Shown one piece after another: positions 58,469 to 64,000 of a stretch of 64,000 nt of DNA. The stretch lies in NCBI RefSeq assembly GCF_005239225.2, contig NC_133286.1:21776572-21840571 (forward strand), read 5' to 3'. The DNA is from Populus alba (Eukaryota > Streptophyta > Magnoliopsida > Malpighiales > Salicaceae). A model generated the notes under the pieces. It was given only the letters and a program-made list of their open reading frames with translations. It made no database searches and was not told where the DNA came from. Position numbers and translations under genes: made by a program. Each line of letters begins with the position of its first letter. Position 1 is the stretch's first letter.

Positions 58469-59644
58469 ATGCCCACGAATATATCATCCACGAGAAACCT
58501 CATTTCTCTTATACAAAAACGTTTTCTATTAACATCATCAGCAGCAACAATAACACTTTCTCCCAACTCTCCACTACCCACTGCTACTAGTAGTAGCTCC
58601 TCCTCCTCCTCCTCTTCTACGGCCCAATTCCTCGTCAATTCATGCGGTCTTTCTCTGCAATCTGCTCTTTCAGTTTCTAAAAAGTTCCAAATCCATGAGA
58701 ATGATCTCCATAAGCCCCGATCTGTTGTCCAATTCATGAAAGCTCATGGCTTTAGCGAGACCCGCTTGGACAAATTGATCCAAAGTCGGCCAGGAGTTCT
58801 CCATTGCAGAGTAGAATACAATCTCACACCCAAATTTGAATTTCTTACAGAGAATGGCGTTGTGGGTCAGCTTCTGCCAGAGCTCATTTTGTCAAATACT
58901 CATATTTTAAGAAGGGGTTTAGATTCTCAAATTAAACCATGTTTTGAGTTTTTAAAGTCTGTTCTTGGTAGCAATGAGAACGATTTGGTGGCTCTTAAAC
59001 ATTCTTCTTGGCTGTTGACGTTGCGTTTGAAGGGCACTATGCAACCAAATTATAATTTGTTGATAGAAGAGAGAGTGGCTGTTGATAGGATTGCTAAACT
59101 GATTATAATGGACCCAAGAGCCATACAGAATAAGCGTGATAAAATGATATCTACAGTGAGTGCTCTCTAGGATTTAGGCGTTGAACCAAATGCTCCTGTT
59201 TTTATACACGCTCTTAGAGCGATGCTATCTATCAGTGAATCGACTCGCAAAAAGAAAATTGAGGTGTTGAAGAGTTTGGGTTGGAGTGAGAAGGATATTT
59301 GGCATGCCTTTAAGCGACATCCTTTTCTCTTGGGATACTCAGAGGAGAAAATCAGGGCTGGGATGGGTTTTTTTGTGAATACATTGAAGTTGGGATTGCA
59401 ACATGTGATTGCCTGCCCCCAGCTTCTTACTTATCCTATTGATAAAAGGTTGCTTCCCAGGTATAATGTTTTAAAGATTTTGGAGTCAAAGAAGCTGATT
59501 AAAAAGGATTTGAAGATTAAGAATTTGCTTAAAATAAATGAGAAGGAATTCTTGAAGAATTATGTTTACAAGTATGTGGACGATATTCCAGGGTTATTGG
59601 ATATATATGGAGGAGCCGACAAAGCAAAAAAGATACACACTTGA
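58469..59644 (+). pseudogene. mTERF-family protein gene, intronless, one premature stop
   Basis: One frame runs from ATG 58469 to TGA 59642-59644 (391 codons) with a single in-frame TAG at 59168-59170 (codon 234). The N-terminus (MPTNISSTRNLISLIQKRFL, Ser/Arg-rich with a serine run encoded by TCC/TCT repeats) fits an organelle transit peptide. mTERF-type helical repeats follow: RSVVQFMKAHGFSETRLDKL, RPGVLHCRVEYNLTPKFEFL, VLKSLGWSEKDIWHAFKRHP, CPQLLTYPIDKRLLPRYNVL, and the usual C-terminus DDIPGLLDIYGGADKAKK. Plant mTERF proteins bind organelle nucleic acid and affect transcription or splicing in mitochondria or plastids. As written the product stops at 233 residues and lacks the C-terminal repeats. 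It sits in the same orientation in intron 3 of the subtilase pseudogene. Confidence 0.9.
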
Positions 59645-60747
59645 TGACGGAGAAGTAAGTTTTGTTGTCCAATGCACAATGTGATTTAATTCTAGATTGC
59701 TCTCAGCCTTCTTAATCAGAGATAGCGTTGTGGTTAGTCGTTCCACTTTACATAACTTATATTTTTAGGAGTATTGTGAGTTCATTTCTTATCCATTTGG
59801 GTGTTGATTTCTATTGAGCCACTCTCACGGGTTCTTTAACAACCATTCCTGGTTCTTGATCATTCCTATGTATTTTTTGTCACCCCTTAGCGTTTTATCT
59901 CACTGCATCGACGTGGAAGCTCAAGAAAGCTCTCTTTTTATCATCGATCATCAATGTCCACAATAATTACATATTCATGTTCGAACAGCCCCTGAAGGGA
60001 TTTCCTACACTTTTCTGATTTGTGAGCAAATGGTTGCTGACAATTTTTTTTATCCATTCCAAAGTATACAACTGAATCAGGGAATCATTAGATGATTTTT
60101 AGGGATTCTGTAAATAAATCTTGATTTTAGTGACGAAGCATAAGAGGCTAAAAAACGAATCAGTTGCTGTACTCTGCTTGTGCTGATAAGCTTATAGGGG
60201 TTCTTGTGTCAGTTTCTATACAATCATCTAATCTAGTATGAAGTAAATTCAAAAGTTTCATTACAATAAGCCATTATATATAGCAGGAAGTAAAGAACTG
60301 GCACTAAGTGCTTTCAAGGGTTTTTTTTTTTTTTGCCTGGGGATCTCTCTTCAAGATCAATCATTTTGTGTACCAGATATTGCTTTACACTTTGAAGTGC
60401 TTTTAAGGGTTTTTGGTTTAAATTTTGTTACTTAAAACATTATGATGCCATGAGGAAAATGAATACATTCTAAAAAAAGCAAAGATGCTTTTTTTCGGTC
60501 GAGAAAGTACTGTTTTCAACTATCTCACCCTGCTTTCAGATGAGAATAAAAAGCATTGTTTTGTCAGTTGGATTGCAAACCAATTTTTACAATCCATTGC
60601 ATGCATAGTCGCAATCCCTGGACAAAAAACAAAAAAAAAAGGAAAAAAACTCAGTTTAAGATGCAGGAGCCCTGATCATGGCTCCCTTCTTAGTGATCCA
60701 GTAACTACAAATAGACTGAACAGAAGATCAATTGATTCTGAAAACAG
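59645..60747. other. remaining part of subtilase intron 3
   Basis: Downstream of the mTERF stop. It holds that gene's likely 3' UTR and otherwise non-coding DNA. Confidence 0.5.
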
Positions 60748-63692
60748 GTCATGATGGTATTAGTATCCATCTTCCGGGATCCAATTCTTCAACTTCATAC
60801 TACACGTTCATGGATTTCCTGGAGGCAGCATCAGGCATTGCAATACAAAGCACAAGCAACCTTTCTATGTCAAGTGATGTCATAATTGGGATGATAGACA
60901 CAGGTAACTGCAATTAAACTTATGTTTCTCATACTACCTGGTTCAATGGCCTGCATGAATGAAAGCCGCCTGGAGAACTTGCCTCAAATTTCAGTTGCAT
61001 TCACATTGCACACACATATTTATTTTCCAGAAATATGTCAATATGATTTCATCCCTTTATTTGTGCTAACTTCATATCACAAAATTTATAACTCACTCTT
61101 GTTAGCCGCCCAAACAACTTACAAATGGCTGTCACGTGAATCATTGTTTATGATGAACTATGATGAAAGTATCCTTATTATATTTATTCATTGAGTTTAT
61201 ATTTCAAATGTCTTTTGTGACTGAACACCCAGGACGCTGTTATTTACACTTCAGCAAATAAGAATAGTGTCTTCGTGGGGGAAGGGCACCTGCCATATTA
61301 TAACTAAAAGCTTCAAATGGTCCTCCAAGTAAACAAAACATGGTCTTTTTTTTTAATGGTTCAGGGTTTGGAGTATTCAAATTCCAAGGACTTCAAACTT
61401 TTAAAAACCCCACATTCATGCCTTTCTTCCTTTACGTGGGCTGGTTTTGTAGTTCAAATTCTTTATGAGGTGTGTTGATTTTAAAGAGGGGAGCGCTACA
61501 GAATTCAGTGAGCCTTTCGTATGAAATTGGAAAGACATTATAAAAGGATATAAAATTTTTTCAATTATAAATTTTTTGCATTTAAATTGTATGTCAGTAG
61601 GAAGTTATTGGAATAATTAGAAGTTTCTGTTATACTCGAAATAATTTGTTTCCCATCATATTTTTGTACAAGCTTTTTTGTTTTGTCTTGCTGCGAATTG
61701 AGTCTATCCGAAGGGATATTGTTAGACTTCAGAAATTTTTTAGAAATATTACACGTGTTCTTTGCTTTAGGGATATGGCCTGATCCGCCAAGTTTTCCAA
61801 TGATGATGGAATTGGGGAAATCCCTTCAAGATGGAAAAGGAGCTTGCATGAAGGATATGACTTCAAGAAATCCAATTGCAATAGGTGATTATGTATTTTT
61901 CGTTATAAGTAAGAGAAGGACAATATGAACATCATGCAAAAACATGTTTGTGTAGACTGCTGCCTCCATTAATAGAATAGCTTTTATCTATATTGTATAC
62001 TCATCCAGTTTTTTATATCAGAGAGCAAGTACTTTTTTCTTAAAACAGTCCGTAGCAATATGCCCTCAAGTCTAAAATCTTTAGCTAAATACACACCCTT
62101 ACCCTGAACAAGCCCAAGTGATGATTTCCACTTGCTGTTAAACTTTACAATCTATGGTGCAAGAATTCTTATTTTCTGGTCTGAATGTCTTTGTAGGAAG
62201 TGATAGAGCAAGATACTAAATTGACTCAATCCAAAGGACATCACAATAATGAACAAGACCCACGTGGCTAAAATCAGAATGACTCACCAAGGGACTTTGA
62301 TGGCCAATGAGGACTGCACACCACATCCATTGCAGCTGGTGCTAAAGTTGCTAACTGTTATGTTACCATGACTTAGCTGGAGGCACAGCTAGGGTGGCAC
62401 ACCTTCATCAATAGAGTAGCAATATACAAAGCATCGTGCACATTAGATGGTTGTTCTGGTTCCACCCATATTGAAGGTTCAATTGATGATTGCAATTAAG
62501 ATGGAGTTTGATATAATCTCCATTTCCTATTGGATGAGCCTCGCTCTTTCAATCTGATTACCTAAATGACCCCATAGCAAAATTGGTTCATTTCAATGCA
62601 CAAAATGGATATCATGGTAGTGTGCTCTGGAGGAAATGATGGGCTGATCTTTACACTATTCGGTCCAATTCAGCCTTTCCTTTTTGGAAAATCTTTACAG
62701 TTGCAGCTTCTAATATTGATAGAGATTTCAAATCTATGCTGGTGGCTGCTTGGAAAATGGGAAGACTTTCCAGAGTAAGATATTGATGTTGTTGATTCTT
62801 TTAATGTGTCCTAATAATTTAAAGATCGTTATACTTCATAAAATTTCCTTCTCATCTCTTACACTCTCTAATTCTTTTTGGAATGAATTCCGTGTCTTTA
62901 ACAATCCTTGTTGCTTAGGGTCTGCCATCGTCTTCTCAAACTTCAAATAGTCAAGAAATTATCTCTCGCATTTGGAGATGGTGTTGCAGCTAAGTTTATC
63001 TCAATATCAGAAGCTAGGTATTATCAAAGAGTGGATGCTATGATAATGATTTAAAAGTTCATGAATTTTATAAGTGAATTAATTTCATCTAAAATGCCGG
63101 AATTGCTACCGTATCGTTAGATTACACGAGAAAGTTGCGGGCAAGATTTGTTCTGATGCCACCGTATTCATGATTTCAAATATTCCACGGCAAATCAAAG
63201 AAATTAGTCGTTGGACGATGCTAGAGCCAAAGGGTTGATTTTAGTCGGTGAGTGATGAGACAGCTTGTTCCTTTGATTCAGGCAGTTTCCATTTGCAGAA
63301 GTTGGGCAAATCTTTCAGGTTTGCAGGATTATTAAATACATCCAATGGTACCACAGTAAGCATCACCTGATGATAAATTTCAAATTTTTACTTGTTTAGT
63401 GTATCCTTATTTCCCAGCTGATTGCATGTAATAAGAACAGGTTTGGTCTTACAATCTTCTTATCCGATAAAATCGTTTTGTAAGTTTGATTTGTTCTTCT
63501 GTTGATAAACAATAATACAACTATCAAGGACATCAACCATAACTACTAGCTGTAAACCTCACATTGCCTCTTTCTTCCTTGTTCTCCACTTCCTAACATG
63601 TCTTTAATCACTGATTCAGCCAAGTGTGTGCAGAAATTCATAACATCGCCCAGATAATAGGCATATCCCTTTCTTCTGCCATCTCTTCTCTT

Positions 63693-64000
63693 NNNNNNNN
63701 NNNNNNNNNNNNNNNNNNNNNNNNNNNNNNNNNNNNNNNNNNNNNNNNNNNNNNNNNNNNNNNNNNNNNNNNNNNNNNNNNNNNNNNNNNNNNNNNNNNN
63801 NNNNNNNNNNNNNNNNNNNNNNNNNNNNNNNNNNNNNNNNNNNNNNNNNNNNNNNNNNNNNNNNNNNNNNNNNNNNNNNNNNNNNNNNNNNNNNNNNNNN
63901 NNNNNNNNNNNNNNNNNNNNNNNNNNNNNNNNNNNNNNNNNNNNNNNNNNNNNNNNNNNNNNNNNNNNNNNNNNNNNNNNNNNNNNNNNNNNNNNNNNNN
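63693..64000. other. assembly gap (N to window end)
   Basis: N from 63693 to the end of the window. It hides the 3' part of the subtilase pseudogene, if that survives. Confidence 0.99.

Larger units (their letters stand above)
56812..63360 (+). pseudogene. subtilisin-like serine protease (subtilase, S8) pseudogene
   Basis: Exon remnants: 56812-56896 (signal peptide, MASPLHHLFFL), 56991-57094 (HYVVYMGSSSSGDGG, start of the I9 inhibitor propeptide), 57185-57282 (SHAFKGFSAMLTENEASVLA), 60748-60903 (ending SSDVIIGMIDTG, catalytic Asp), 61771-61884 (GIWPDPPSF), then degraded sequence from 62197 to about 63360 with VVVCSGGNDG, FTVAASNIDRDFKS-like and FPFAEVG pieces. Damage includes a frame change inside the signal-peptide exon, compensating insertion/deletion pairs in the fourth and fifth exons, and a TGA inside the catalytic His motif (near 62311, leaving only its HT). 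Many further frame breaks follow, and the catalytic Ser region is in or beyond the gap. The ancestor would have been a secreted apoplastic protease. An mTERF gene lies in intron 3. Confidence 0.9.

Noticed and set aside
1..64000. CRISPR arrays, rRNA or bacterial operon features
   Set aside because: No spaced repeats of that kind and no rRNA-like sequence; the window is plant nuclear DNA. I did not detect tRNA genes by eye, but a covariance-model scan would be needed to exclude them.

Overview
The window looks like a nuclear chromosome segment of a woody eudicot, most likely Populus or a close relative in Salicaceae. I infer this from very AT-rich intergenic DNA, plant-type split genes with GT-AG introns, Ty1/copia and Ty3/gypsy (Tat-lineage) LTR retrotransposons, a plant NCA1 gene, plant mTERF and subtilase genes, and a dispersed AT-rich repeat that I associate with poplar. 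Three runs of N (4900-5399, 43237-43736 and 63693 to the end; the first two exactly 500 bases) are assembly gaps.

Layout: (1) 1-4899, minus strand: part of a Tat-like gypsy element. Its reverse transcriptase, RNase H and second (archaeal-type) RNase H are open to the left edge, while the gag-protease half is broken by frameshifts. (2) 6006 to about 43770, minus strand: a scattered array of small split genes for short basic, coiled-coil proteins. Three members (6006-11260, 25641-31140, 34053-35760) share an exon ending in a bZIP-like basic signature D-R-A-Y-R-x-R-C-K/R, a following exon of exactly 219 bp, and a last coiled-coil module with LQ(M/V)IIDALC. A divergent member (13461-17213) keeps the intron phases but lacks the signature. 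A fifth (42805 to about 43773) is cut by a gap. A 2.1 kb solo LTR with perfect 5-bp target duplications and a CACTA-like fragment lie in the large intron of the first member. The first exons of the divergent member are partly duplicated in tandem. (3) 44533-47691, minus strand: an intact seven-coding-exon NCA1 gene (RING plus TPR-like catalase chaperone). (4) 50685-55130: a complete, young copia element (LTRs differ by two 1-base indels, TSD TTATC) whose integrase core is deleted in frame. (5) 56812 to about 63360, plus strand: a decayed subtilisin-like protease gene, with an intronless mTERF gene carrying one premature stop inside its third intron.

The only gene with a well-supported, conserved cellular function is NCA1. 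The bZIP-like coiled-coil array is the part most likely to be undescribed: its members look expressed-type (consistent splice sites and phases, open frames) and could dimerise with each other or with true bZIP proteins, but that is inference.
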